From the NCBI GenBank assembly GCA_050031985.1, contig JBNAIG010000019.1:62001-126000 (forward strand): DNA of 64,000 nt, read 5' to 3'. Of the stretch, positions 43,677 to 52,068 are shown in pieces. The notes beneath the pieces were generated by a model. The model did not search any database. It saw only the letters and a list, made by a program, of their open reading frames with translations, and was not told the DNA's origin. A program made the translations under genes and the position numbers. Source of the DNA: SZUA-368 sp028533045. Its GTDB lineage: Bacteria > Spirochaetota > Spirochaetia > DSM-2461. How positions within the stretch are numbered: the stretch's first letter is position 1; each line of letters starts with the position of its first letter.

Positions 43677-45056
43677 CTAAATGTAGGTGTATCCTACTTT
43701 TGATTTACTCTGTTTCTCTTCCATTACAACGTTGACGATACGGTCCAGAAGCTGGGCCGATCCCTCGTAGCCCAACATTCTAAGCCGGGCCGCACCAAAA
43801 CGGTCGTGGACGGGAAAACCCATCCGTAACAAGGGGATTCCCGTCTTTCGGGATATTTTGTAACCCTTGCTGTTCCCGATCATTAAATCGGGCTGCAGTT
43901 CTTCAATCAGGCTTTCCGCATCGCCAAAGTCAAAGTTCTCTTTAATAAGAGGGGGCTCCGTTGATGCTTCGGGCTGGGGAATCCTTTCTATGGTTTTAGG
44001 CAGAATCCCAGTGGGGCTTCCGGTAAAACACAGAACCGGATCCATTCCTATTTCGCTGACCAGCCGGTAAAGGGCTTCCACGGTCGACGTATCTCCGAAA
44101 ATAACGACTTTTTTACCGTAAAGGTATTTGTGGGCGTCGCTGTAGGCGTCGATAAGCCGGGATCGGGCTTTGCCGTAGGCCCGGGGAATCTCCTTGCCGG
44201 ATATTTCCGAAAGAATGGTTAAGAAGCGGTCCGTTTCGTCTATTCCCACGGGGAGTCCGCAGCGGGAATTGGGTACGCCAAAACGCTTCTGCAGATAATA
44301 ACCGGGACGCCATTCATCGGGATAGGCCGACCCCAGTTCCAGGGAGGCTTCGCCCTGGTCCATGGAGATGATTCTTTCCATGGGCGTTCCCCCGGGAGGC
44401 ATGGCGTGGTAATCGCTCCACATGCCTCCGTCCAGGGTTTCGCTGTAATCGGGAAGGAGGGTGTAGTTCATATCCAGGTCTTCCATAACATTTTTTATCC
44501 AGCGCATATCGGCGGGGGATATCATGGGAGTGAACAGGTTTATGGCTCCTTCGGCGGACTTATCCGCTTCCTTGTCTCCCAAGAACTCATACTTTCCGGC
44601 AAGAGCCTGTACCGCAGCAGATACGGTTCGGAGAAATCCTTCCTCCTGGGTTCCCTGGTAACTGGGGGTCGAAACGGGAATCAGCGGGCACAAATCGGGA
44701 TACTTTTTCTTGAGGGTAATTATGATCCGGTCCACATCATCCCCAATCGTTTCGGACAGGCAGGTCGTGCCAATACCAATTACGCTGGGGTTGTACTGCT
44801 GAGCCACATTCAGGATAGCCTTCTCCAGATTCTGCTCTCCCCCGAAAATAACGGTGGTTTCGTCAAAGCTGGATGAGGCGATATCAATCGGCTCTCTAAA
44901 GTGGCTAATCATGTAGCGCCGGATATAAGTGGCGCATCCCTGAGATCCGTGGAGGACGGACATACAGTTTTCTATTCCCTTAAAAGCCCATGATGCTCCC
45001 AGTGGCGTACACTGCCGGCAGGGGTTTGACGCGTGGGCGTAACTTTTTTCACTCAT
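43677..45056 (-). CDS. nifN: FeMo-cofactor scaffold subunit NifN
   Basis: NifN forms with NifE the scaffold on which the NifB cofactor is matured. The 459-aa protein has the nitrogenase component 1 fold with conserved Cys (CRQCTPLGASWAFKGIENC, HGSQGCATYIRR, GTTCLSETIGDD). The latter phrases are close to NifK, as expected for NifN. It overlaps nifE by 8 bp, so translation is coupled. It lies between nifE and nifB. Confidence 0.93.
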   Translation of the reverse strand: MSEKSYAHASNPCRQCTPLGASWAFKGIENCMSVLHGSQGCATYIRRYMISHFREPIDIASSSFDETTVIFGGEQNLEKAILNVAQQYNPSVIGIGTTCLSETIGDDVDRIIITLKKKYPDLCPLIPVSTPSYQGTQEEGFLRTVSAAVQALAGKYEFLGDKEADKSAEGAINLFTPMISPADMRWIKNVMEDLDMNYTLLPDYSETLDGGMWSDYHAMPPGGTPMERIISMDQGEASLELGSAYPDEWRPGYYLQKRFGVPNSRCGLPVGIDETDRFLTILSEISGKEIPRAYGKARSRLIDAYSDAHKYLYGKKVVIFGDTSTVEALYRLVSEIGMDPVLCFTGSPTGILPKTIERIPQPEASTEPPLIKENFDFGDAESLIEELQPDLMIGNSKGYKISRKTGIPLLRMGFPVHDRFGAARLRMLGYEGSAQLLDRIVNVVMEEKQSKSKVGYTYI

Positions 45057-46434
45057 TGTTCTCTCCTTCGAAGCGGAGTTTACCGGCCCGCCGGGGCGAA
45101 AATCGCCATACCGGGCTCAGTGCGGAAGCGCTTACTTCTTTGGCAAAGTTCAGGGTGCCTTCAAAACCGGCCAGGGCTGTTTTTCTTTCGTGATTGTGGT
45201 CACAAAATCCTACGCCCAGCTTAAAGGCCATCGGTCTTTCCTTAACTCCTCCGATAAAGAGGTCAGCGTCTTTTTCTATAACGAATTGGGACATTTCCAT
45301 AGGATTGGAATCGTCCACGATAACCGTTCCCGGATCGCACATGCTTTCCAGCAGTTCGTAATCTTTCTTGTTTCCCGTCTGGGAACCGACCATTACTACG
45401 TCTACTCCCAAAGTTCTGAGAATCTTGAGAAGAGAGAAGGTCTTAAAGGCTCCCCCTACATAAATGGCGGCTTTTTTGCCTTCCAGCTTTTCTCTGTACT
45501 GGGCCATCTGAGGCTGAATCCGTCCCACCTCTTCTCTTACGAGTTCCATGGTTCTTTCCATGACTTCCGGATTTTTCTCCTGGAAGAATCCGGCCACGTC
45601 ATAGAGGGCTTTGGACACATCTTCAATGCCAAAGTAGGAAACACGGATATAGGGAATCCCGTATTTCTCCTTCATCTCTTCCGCCAGGTAGGTGAGAGAA
45701 CCGGAGCACTGCACCACGTTAAGGGCTGCCCTGTGCGATTTCCGGATCTTATCCACCCGTCCGTCCCCGGTAAGGATCGAAACTACCTCTACGCCCATGC
45801 GCTTGTAGTAATCTTCAATGACCCATGCCTCTCCGGCCAGGTTGAATTCACCTAGAATGTTAATGCTGATATCGGACACCGGTGTTTCGTTGTCCGTTCC
45901 CACCAGAGTAGCCAGTGCTTTACAGGCTACCTTGTATCCGTCCTTCTTGGTTCCGTTGAATCCTTCCGACTGTACGGGGATAACGGGAATGCCCAAGTCC
46001 TCGGTGGCCTTTCTACACACCGCTTCTACGTCATCTCCTATGACGCCTACGATACAGGTGCTGTAGACAAAGACCGCCCTGGGTTTATGAAGGGGGACTA
46101 ATTCTCTTAAACTGCGGGCGAGCTTTTTCTCTCCCCCGTGGATTACATCGTGTTCTCTCAGGTCTGTGGAGAAACAAAGGCGGTGAAGCTCCGGGCCGGA
46201 ACTGACGGAACCGCGGATGTCCCAGGTGTATGACGCGCATCCTATGGAGCCGTGTACCAGATGCATCGCATCTGCCACGGGATAAAGTACAACCCGGGAG
46301 CCGCAGAAAACACAGGCCCTCTGGCTTACCGCACCGGCGGTGGATTTCGCATCGCACTTGAGATTGAATTCGCCTTTGCCTTTCTCGTAAACCTGTTTTT
46401 CCCTTTCTTTAAGAAGGGGCATGGCTGTTGTCAT
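45049..46434 (-). CDS. nifE: FeMo-cofactor scaffold subunit NifE
   Basis: The 461-aa partner of NifN resembles NifD. Cluster ligands are visible in RACVFCGSRVVLYP, HGSIGCASYTWDIRGS and YSTCIVGVIGDD. The gene is the first of the nifE-N-B unit and has a textbook sigma-54 promoter 37-53 bp upstream of its start. Its ribosome-binding site (AAGGAG) is strong. Confidence 0.95.
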   Translation of the reverse strand: MTTAMPLLKEREKQVYEKGKGEFNLKCDAKSTAGAVSQRACVFCGSRVVLYPVADAMHLVHGSIGCASYTWDIRGSVSSGPELHRLCFSTDLREHDVIHGGEKKLARSLRELVPLHKPRAVFVYSTCIVGVIGDDVEAVCRKATEDLGIPVIPVQSEGFNGTKKDGYKVACKALATLVGTDNETPVSDISINILGEFNLAGEAWVIEDYYKRMGVEVVSILTGDGRVDKIRKSHRAALNVVQCSGSLTYLAEEMKEKYGIPYIRVSYFGIEDVSKALYDVAGFFQEKNPEVMERTMELVREEVGRIQPQMAQYREKLEGKKAAIYVGGAFKTFSLLKILRTLGVDVVMVGSQTGNKKDYELLESMCDPGTVIVDDSNPMEMSQFVIEKDADLFIGGVKERPMAFKLGVGFCDHNHERKTALAGFEGTLNFAKEVSASALSPVWRFSPRRAGKLRFEGENNE

Positions 46435-46470
46435 CGCTTTCTCCTTGTTTTTGTTCTTGCAGTTATATAA

Positions 46471-46487
46471 AGCAAGGGCCGTGCCAA
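46471..46487 (-). promoter_or_regulatory. Sigma-54 promoter of nifE-N-B
   Basis: The minus strand reads TGGCACG-N4-TTGCT, an exact match to the -24/-12 consensus, with the invariant GG (46484-46485) and GC (46472-46473) separated by 10 bp. Confidence 0.9.
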
Positions 46488-46546
46488 AAAGGAAAAATAG
46501 GTAAAAGCTTGCTGTAAAAGGACATAGTAATTAAAATAAATTAGGC

Positions 46547-46590
46547 TTGACTAACCAAATCCGACCTGTTTGTAGGAAAATCAGACTTGT
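46547..46590. promoter_or_regulatory. Candidate enhancer region upstream of nifE
   Basis: Two imperfect direct repeats, ATCCGACCTGT (46559-46569) and ATCAGACTTGT (46580-46590), start 21 bp apart, about 75-105 bp upstream of the -24 element. TTGACTAACC (46547-46556) matches TTGACTACCC at 51909-51918, which lies at almost the same distance from the nifH sigma-54 promoter. These positions suit an enhancer-binding activator. The classical NifA site TGT-N10-ACA was not found. The rest of the 322-bp nifE/nif11 gap holds only the terminator at 46652-46683 and the sigma-54 promoter. Confidence 0.4.
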
Positions 46591-46651
46591 ACTAAAAAGA
46601 ATAAAGCTTGAATAGGGTTGGGGAACGCCTGGGGGTGATACGTTTTGATAC

Positions 46652-46683
46652 ATAAAAAAAAGGGGCGACCCTAAGGCCGCCCC
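46652..46683 (-). terminator. Terminator of the nifH-I1-I2-D-K-nif11 operon
   Basis: GGGGCG (46662-46667) pairs with CGCCCC (46678-46683). On the minus strand the stem is followed by a U-run of at least seven. Confidence 0.9.
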
Positions 46684-46756
46684 AGCATAACAAAAACGTA
46701 GAAAACTCTACAAAACGAGCTCAAATTTATCTTCCGGGTTTTTTTAATTTACTTCA

Positions 46757-47071
46757 TCAACCGCAGCTACTGCAGGATGAACACTTGCTTGGGGAGCAAG
46801 ATGAACCGTCTTCCGGTTCAAATTCAACTTCATTTAGAAGCATATGCCACCACATTTGAAGCTCTTCGAGCATTTTGGCATAGTCTTCGGAGAAAGTTTC
46901 TTTTTTCAAATAAATGATAGATTCATCAAAATCTATCTTCTTGAAGTTATATCCCTTCTCACTGATGGCAGCCATGATCTCTTCAAAGGTGTCATATTTA
47001 TATAAAGAAGTTCTTATTGTTTTATCTTTGATTATCTCTTTTATGAAATTTATTGCATCTTGCTGTGCCAT
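46757..47071 (-). CDS. Nif11-like protein with Cys/Ser-rich tail
   Basis: The 104-aa protein has a Nif11-type helical domain (INFIKEIIKDKTIRTSLYK, then AISEKGYNFKKIDFD), a Trp-rich stretch (QMWWHML) and a C-terminal tail CSPSKCSSCSSCG with five Cys in about 16 residues. An AGGAG site precedes ATG 47071. It is the last gene of the nifH operon, separated from nifK by a stem-loop. The tail could bind metal or Fe-S clusters, or resemble the core of a Nif11-type modified peptide, though no modification enzymes are seen here. A shorter relative without the tail is at 17710-17910. Confidence 0.8.
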   Translation of the reverse strand: MAQQDAINFIKEIIKDKTIRTSLYKYDTFEEIMAAISEKGYNFKKIDFDESIIYLKKETFSEDYAKMLEELQMWWHMLLNEVEFEPEDGSSCSPSKCSSCSSCG

Positions 47072-47119
47072 ATTTATCTCCTGTTAATGATTGCTTAGAC
47101 GACATATGGACAACAACAT

Positions 47120-47148
47120 CTTTGCCCCGGATAAAATCCGGGACAAAG
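47120..47148 (-). other. Intercistronic stem-loop between nifK and the Nif11-like gene
   Basis: A 12-bp stem with one mismatch (47120-47131 with 47137-47148) and a 5-nt loop is extended by the outer pair ATGGA/TCCAT (47105-47109 with 47152-47156). No U-run follows. It probably protects the nifHDK mRNA 3' end or lowers expression of the last gene. Confidence 0.65.
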
Positions 47149-47160
47149 CTATCCATAGAA

Positions 47161-48543
47161 CTACAGTACCAGTTCGAAGAATTCTTCGTCGGCGTCACGG
47201 TCCTTACGGTCCATAAGTACACCAAGAATCTTTTCTACCAGTCTCATTCCTCCCGCATAACCTACGGTGGGGAACTGGCTGTGGCCAACTCGGTCGTAGA
47301 TGGGGAATCCGTGTCTTACGAAGGGGATATCCTCATCACGGGCAATGTACTTACCGTAGGAGTTTCCGATCAGAAGGTCTACGCCCTGTTCCTTGATCCA
47401 CTGGTGCATCAGGAACATATCGGCTCTTTCTCCGTTAAGGTACTTACACTCGGGAACAGCGTCACCCACGAGTTCTTCCATCTTCTTCATCCAGAGCTTA
47501 CCGGGGGTACCGGAAACAACATAGACAGGTTTCATGTCCATATCTACCAGGAATTCGGTCAGAGCGAGAAGCTGATCGGGATCGCCCCAAAGAGCTACTC
47601 TTTTACCGGCCAAGTACTGCTGCATATCGCAGATCATATCTACGAGTCGTCCTCGTTCATCGGTGATGGACTGGGGAACGGGGCAGCTGGTTTCCTTGCT
47701 TACAGCAGACAGGAAACGGTCGGTTGCCTTAATACCGATAGGAAGAGACATCTCTTCGAAGGGTACGCGGCACTTCTTCCAAAGAGCCTCACCGGCAGCC
47801 TTAGAAGCCCAGGTTCCGAGGGAGAACGTTTTACAGCTCTTACCGGAATCTCTCAGTTCATTCAGGGTAACACCACCCTTGGGGTAGAACTGGTGGTGGC
47901 CAGTCATGGGGGCATCCAGAACATCGGAGGTATCGGGGAACATGATGTTGGTCACTTTCATGGCCTTCATCAGTCTCTTGATTTCTCTCATGTCGCCCGG
48001 TTCAACCCAACCGGGTACAATGTTTACGGTGCTGTTCTTAACTTCCGCATCTTCAGCCATCTGATCTGCCATGGCAGCACACATGTTGGAGAAACCGGTT
48101 ACGTGGCTTCCTACATAACTGGGAGTTGCACAGTGAAGAACAAGTTTACCTTCGGGTATTTTACCTTCGTCTAAAGCTTTCTTGGCAATCTGCTTAACAT
48201 CGTCACCAATTGTCTCGGAAAGACAGGTGGTATGAACCGCGATTACATCGGGGTTGTAAACGGTGAAAATATTGTTGAAGGCCTGAAGCAAGTTTGCCTG
48301 GCCTCCGAAAACACTGGAACCTTCCGTAAAGGAACTGGTTGCAGCCATTACCGGTTCTTTATAGTGCCGGGTAAGGGCGGAACGGTGGTAAGCACAACAA
48401 CCCTGTGAACCGTGGCTGTGGGGCATACATCCGTGAATACCCAGGGCCGCATACATTGCACCAACGGGCTGGCAAGTTTTTGCCGGGTTAATGGTCAGTG
48501 CTTTTCTGTCTGCCACTTCGGCAGTGGTATGTCTAAGTAACAT
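47161..48543 (-). CDS. nifK: Nitrogenase MoFe protein beta subunit
   Basis: With NifD this forms the MoFe protein that reduces N2. At 460 aa it lacks the roughly 50-residue N-terminal extension of proteobacterial NifK, as in clostridial-type enzymes. P-cluster ligands are seen in TCQPVGAMYAALG, HGSQGCCAYHRSALTRHYK and HTTCLSETIGDD, and the Ser region in SSFTEGSSVFGG. The ATG shares one base with the nifD stop (TAATG), so the two subunits are made in step. Confidence 0.97.
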   Translation of the reverse strand: MLLRHTTAEVADRKALTINPAKTCQPVGAMYAALGIHGCMPHSHGSQGCCAYHRSALTRHYKEPVMAATSSFTEGSSVFGGQANLLQAFNNIFTVYNPDVIAVHTTCLSETIGDDVKQIAKKALDEGKIPEGKLVLHCATPSYVGSHVTGFSNMCAAMADQMAEDAEVKNSTVNIVPGWVEPGDMREIKRLMKAMKVTNIMFPDTSDVLDAPMTGHHQFYPKGGVTLNELRDSGKSCKTFSLGTWASKAAGEALWKKCRVPFEEMSLPIGIKATDRFLSAVSKETSCPVPQSITDERGRLVDMICDMQQYLAGKRVALWGDPDQLLALTEFLVDMDMKPVYVVSGTPGKLWMKKMEELVGDAVPECKYLNGERADMFLMHQWIKEQGVDLLIGNSYGKYIARDEDIPFVRHGFPIYDRVGHSQFPTVGYAGGMRLVEKILGVLMDRKDRDADEEFFELVL

Positions 48544-50198
48544 TATGCACTCTCCTTTTCATCAGCAGCTTTAGTTGTGTTTTCAACAACAGAAGCGCTC
48601 AGGATCTTTTCTTTTTCCCAGGGAGCTCCAATGAGATCCCAGACTTTTGTGTTGGTTATCTGGGCGATATCATTATAGAAGTTAATCGCTCCGGCAAAAC
48701 CAGCATAGGGGCCCTTGTAGTCATAGCTGTGAAGCTGTTTCATGGGTACTCCCATTTTCTGTACACAGTACTTTTCTTTAACTCCCGCACAGAAAACATC
48801 GGGCTTGAATTCTTTTACAAGAACTTCCATTTCCCAGTGGCTCAAGTCATCAATAGAGAGAGAACCTGAATCCATGTCTCTCATCATACCTTCGTAGTCG
48901 CTAAAGTCGTAACCCTGTTTTTCCAGTGCTTCTTTACGTTCCTGAAGGTTGATTTTGAATTCTTTATCATCCTTGGTAACGGTAAGCTCTTCGATATTAC
49001 GGCTGTCCGCGTCAATCTTGATATCGCCAAGGAACTCTCTTCCTTCATAGTCATCACGGTGACCGAACTCGTATCCGGCAGCCATAGTAGACATTCCCAG
49101 TTCACCAAAAAGTTCCTGGTAGTGGTGAGCACGGGAACCACCTACGAACATCATGGCCATTTTTCCTGTGGTCTTGGGAAGAATATCTTTCTTAGCCGCT
49201 TCAACCTTAGCCATTTCTTCGGCGATAACTTCTTCGACTTTCTTCTTTAAGTCAGCATCATCAAAGAACTCGGCAATCTTTCTCAGTGACTTGGCAGAAG
49301 CTTCGGCACCGATAAAGTTAACCTTGAACCAGGGGATACCCCACTTGGTTTCCATCATTTCCGCTACATAGTTAATGGAACGGTGACACATAACCGTGTT
49401 CAGGTCAGCCATGTGGCTGTGGGCAAATGCTCTATAGGAAGAGTTACCGGACATGGTGGAAATAATCTGGATTCCACATCTTTCCATAAGGTCGTTAATA
49501 ACGAACTCATCACCACCGATATTGTACTCACCAAGAAGGTTGATTTTAAACTTACCTTCGGGAGCATCGTCGGCTGTACCAATAACGTGCTTAAACAGCT
49601 GGTTGTTAGCAATATGGTGACCGGCAGACTGGGTTACACCTTTGTATCCTTCACAGCTGAAGGCAAAAACGTTACAGTCGCCAAATTTTTCGGTTGCCGC
49701 TTTGGAAACCTGGTGTACATCGTCACCGATCAGACCTACGGGACAGGTGGAGAAAACACCAATCGCCTTGGGGTGAAAAAGGTTGTAAGCTTCTTCAAGA
49801 GCTTCCATAAGCTTTTTCTCACCACCGAATACGATGTTGGAATCCTGCATGTCCGTACTAAAACAGTAGGTCATGAAGTTTTCCTGATTTTCAGGAGCCT
49901 GACCTTCTGTGGAAGTCTGGTTACGTCTGGTTAACCAGGAGTAAAAACCACATCCGATGGGACCGTGTGTCAAGTTGATAATATCTCTTGTCGGTCCCAG
50001 TACTACACCCTTACAACCGGCGTAGCAACATCCTCGCTGAGTGATGATACCGGGAATGGTTCGAACGTTAGCCTGGGTTACCTGGTGCTCCCCATGTTCG
50101 ATCTTTACGATAGCCTTTTTTCTCTTTCGGGCTACTTTTGCCGGGTATTTATCCAGCATTTTGTTGATAACTTCATCAGTTTTCTTTATATCAGCCAT
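48543..50198 (-). CDS. nifD: Nitrogenase MoFe protein alpha subunit
   Basis: The FeMo-co-binding subunit is 551 aa, longer than proteobacterial NifD because of an insertion of roughly 50 residues before the C-terminal domain (region of KDDKEFKINLQERKEAL), as known from clostridial/group III enzymes. P-cluster Cys lie in GCCYAGCKG, HGPIGCGFYSWLTRR and FSTCPVGLIGDD. The FeMo-co ligands correspond to the Cys in TVMCHRSINYVAEM and the His in QLHSYDYKGPYAGF. An AGGA site precedes ATG 50198, 9 bp behind nifI2. Confidence 0.97.
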   Translation of the reverse strand: MADIKKTDEVINKMLDKYPAKVARKRKKAIVKIEHGEHQVTQANVRTIPGIITQRGCCYAGCKGVVLGPTRDIINLTHGPIGCGFYSWLTRRNQTSTEGQAPENQENFMTYCFSTDMQDSNIVFGGEKKLMEALEEAYNLFHPKAIGVFSTCPVGLIGDDVHQVSKAATEKFGDCNVFAFSCEGYKGVTQSAGHHIANNQLFKHVIGTADDAPEGKFKINLLGEYNIGGDEFVINDLMERCGIQIISTMSGNSSYRAFAHSHMADLNTVMCHRSINYVAEMMETKWGIPWFKVNFIGAEASAKSLRKIAEFFDDADLKKKVEEVIAEEMAKVEAAKKDILPKTTGKMAMMFVGGSRAHHYQELFGELGMSTMAAGYEFGHRDDYEGREFLGDIKIDADSRNIEELTVTKDDKEFKINLQERKEALEKQGYDFSDYEGMMRDMDSGSLSIDDLSHWEMEVLVKEFKPDVFCAGVKEKYCVQKMGVPMKQLHSYDYKGPYAGFAGAINFYNDIAQITNTKVWDLIGAPWEKEKILSASVVENTTKAADEKESA

Positions 50199-50207
50199 AT
50201 TCTTTTC

Positions 50208-50585
50208 CTACTGAAGTATGTCGTCGCCGCTTTCGCCGGTTCGAACCCGGTATGATTCAGCCATGGGAAGAACGAATACCTTTCCGTCTCCCGCTTTCCC
50301 GGACTGATTTACCTTTACAATCGTATCCACTGCCTCTTTTACCTGATCGTCGGAGACAGTCATAAGGATCATCCTCTTGTTACGCAGCTGGGGAGCCTGT
50401 CCCAACATAGCTGCGGCATATTCATTTCCTTCGTCTGCTGCTTTCAGAAGTCCGTGATCTACGATACCCTTTCCACGTCCGAGAACGTGTCCGGTGGCAG
50501 TCATGGACGTGAAACCAGCATCGGCAAGCGCTATTTTGGTTTCGTTCATCCGGTTCATCCGGATGATTGCCATTACTTCTTTCAT
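50208..50585 (-). CDS. nifI2: Nitrogenase-regulating PII-like protein NifI2
   Basis: This PII-family protein acts with NifI1 to switch nitrogenase off by binding NifDK when nitrogen is plentiful, sensing 2-oxoglutarate and ATP/ADP. The 125-aa sequence has the PII core (MAIIRMNRMNETKIALADAG) and T-loop-like region, with the C-terminal VLPMAESYRVRTGESG. It overlaps nifI1 by 4 bp. The position between nifH and nifD is diagnostic of NifI1/NifI2. Confidence 0.93.
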   Translation of the reverse strand: MKEVMAIIRMNRMNETKIALADAGFTSMTATGHVLGRGKGIVDHGLLKAADEGNEYAAAMLGQAPQLRNKRMILMTVSDDQVKEAVDTIVKVNQSGKAGDGKVFVLPMAESYRVRTGESGDDILQ

Positions 50586-50908
50586 AGACCAGCTTCTCCT
50601 GTTCTAACGGTATAAGCTTCTTCTACAGAGCTTACAAAGATCTTTCCATCTCCGTAGCTACCTTCGTCGGCAGACTTGGCAGCACCCATGATAATCTTAA
50701 GTACCATATCTTTGTCAGCCTTGGGTACAACGTTGATAAGCATTTCTTTGGGGAGTTCATCATAAACGACTTCACCCACTTTGATACCTTTCTGCTGTCC
50801 ACGGCCTACTACGCTTACTTTGGTTACAGCCGGAAATCCCGCCTCAAGAAGGGCGTCCATTACTTCTTCTACTTTTTCCGGTCTCACAACGGATTTAATC
50901 ATTACCAT
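50582..50908 (-). CDS. nifI1: Nitrogenase-regulating PII-like protein NifI1
   Basis: The 108-aa partner of NifI2 has the PII fold: MVMIKSVVRPEKVEEVMDALLEAGFPAVT, then VVGRGQQKGIKVG, and a C-terminal YGDGKIFVSSVEEAYTVRTG. It follows nifH by 34 bp. The pair replaces DraT/DraG-type control by direct protein binding in methanogens and many anaerobes. Confidence 0.94.
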   Translation of the reverse strand: MVMIKSVVRPEKVEEVMDALLEAGFPAVTKVSVVGRGQQKGIKVGEVVYDELPKEMLINVVPKADKDMVLKIIMGAAKSADEGSYGDGKIFVSSVEEAYTVRTGEAGL

Positions 50909-50942
50909 AATTGTTCTCCTCTATTACTATTAGTGTATCTGC

Positions 50943-51767
50943 CTAGTTGGCAATTCCGAAATCGATCAGAAGTTTTTCCAGCTCTTCAATTTCGAGGGGC
51001 TTGGGAACTACGAACATTTCATTTTCGTTGATTTTCTTAGCCAAAGTTCTGTATTCGTCAGCCTGAGCATGTTCGGGGCTGAAGTCGATAACAGTCTTTC
51101 TGTTGATTTCCGCTCTCTGTACCTGGTTGTCACGGGGTACGAAGTGGATCATCTGAGTACCGAGCTGGCTGGCGAGCTGTTCGATCATTTCTTTTTCGTT
51201 ATCTACCTTACGGCTGTTACAGATAAGACCACCAAGTCTTACACCACCGGCGTCAGCAAACTTTACAATACCTTTACAGATGTTGTTGGCAGCGTACATG
51301 GCCATCATTTCACCGGAAACAACGATGTAGATTTCCTGAGCTTTACCGTCACGGATAGGCATGGCGAAACCACCACATACAACGTCTCCGAGTACGTCGT
51401 AAAAAGCGTAGTCAAGTTCTTTATCGTCATCGTAAGCACCAAGCTGTTCAAGCATGTTAATAGAGGTGATGATACCTCGACCAGCACAACCTACTCCAGG
51501 TTCGGGTCCGCCTGATTCTGTACAGGAAGTGTTACCGTAACCGGTCTTCATGATGTCTTCCAGTTCTACATCTTCACCTTCGTCACGAAGGGTATCAAGT
51601 ACAGTCTTCTGTACAAGACCACCGAGAAGCAGACGAGTGGAGTCCGCCTTGGGGTCACATCCTACTACCATTACTTTCTTACCCATTTCGGCAAGACCTG
51701 CAACTGTGTTCTGGGTCGTTGTGGATTTTCCGATTCCGCCCTTTCCATAAATAGCTATCTTTCTCAT
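50943..51767 (-). CDS. nifH: Nitrogenase iron protein (dinitrogenase reductase)
   Basis: The homodimeric ATP-dependent electron donor to NifDK is 274 aa. The P-loop GKGGIGKSTT is at the N-terminus. The two [4Fe-4S] ligand Cys are in GVGCAGRGI and DVVCGGFAMP, and the Arg of GRGI that can be ADP-ribosylated is present. A strong AGGAGG precedes ATG 51767. It is the first gene of the operon and has its own sigma-54 promoter. Confidence 0.98.
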   Translation of the reverse strand: MRKIAIYGKGGIGKSTTTQNTVAGLAEMGKKVMVVGCDPKADSTRLLLGGLVQKTVLDTLRDEGEDVELEDIMKTGYGNTSCTESGGPEPGVGCAGRGIITSINMLEQLGAYDDDKELDYAFYDVLGDVVCGGFAMPIRDGKAQEIYIVVSGEMMAMYAANNICKGIVKFADAGGVRLGGLICNSRKVDNEKEMIEQLASQLGTQMIHFVPRDNQVQRAEINRKTVIDFSPEHAQADEYRTLAKKINENEMFVVPKPLEIEELEKLLIDFGIAN

Positions 51768-51829
51768 TTTATCAGCCTCCTACGGCAATTTGGGTCATTG
51801 ACCCTGGTTTTGGTTTGTTGCTGACTATA

Positions 51830-51848
51830 TTGCAGTATGTGTGCCAAA
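51830..51848 (-). promoter_or_regulatory. Sigma-54 promoter of the nifH operon
   Basis: The minus strand reads TTGGCACA-N4-CTGCAA, with GG (51844-51845) and GC (51832-51833) separated by 10 bp. The leader to nifH is about 55 nt. The region 51768-52068 otherwise holds the phosphatase terminator, a candidate activator half-site TTGACTACCC (51909-51918) and a CTTTA-N2-TAAAG dyad (51960-51971). Confidence 0.88.
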
Positions 51849-52017
51849 AAAGACTACAGAAAAAGTAGAGATACACTTAAATATTTGCTGTGAAAATAAA
51901 TAAAAATATTGACTACCCTGTGAGTTAATAATTGGCCGGGATCATCCAAAGGGTCGTTTCTTTACATAAAGGTAAAAAATACTATTAAGTTCCTCTTTGG
52001 TAACAAATTTACAGGGC

Positions 52018-52052
52018 AAAAAAAAGACCCTGCAGCTTGGTCTCTGCAGGGT
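52018..52052 (-). terminator. Terminator of the phosphatase gene
   Basis: A 9-bp stem (52027-52035 with 52044-52052) is followed on the minus strand by a U-run of eight. It separates the phosphatase from the nifH promoter region. Confidence 0.92.
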
Positions 52053-52068
52053 TTAGATTCATTGTATA

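Noticed and set aside
46636..46651. Direct repeat TGATAC at 10-bp spacing before the nif terminator.
   Set aside because: Too short and placed directly beside the terminator; nothing suggests a function.
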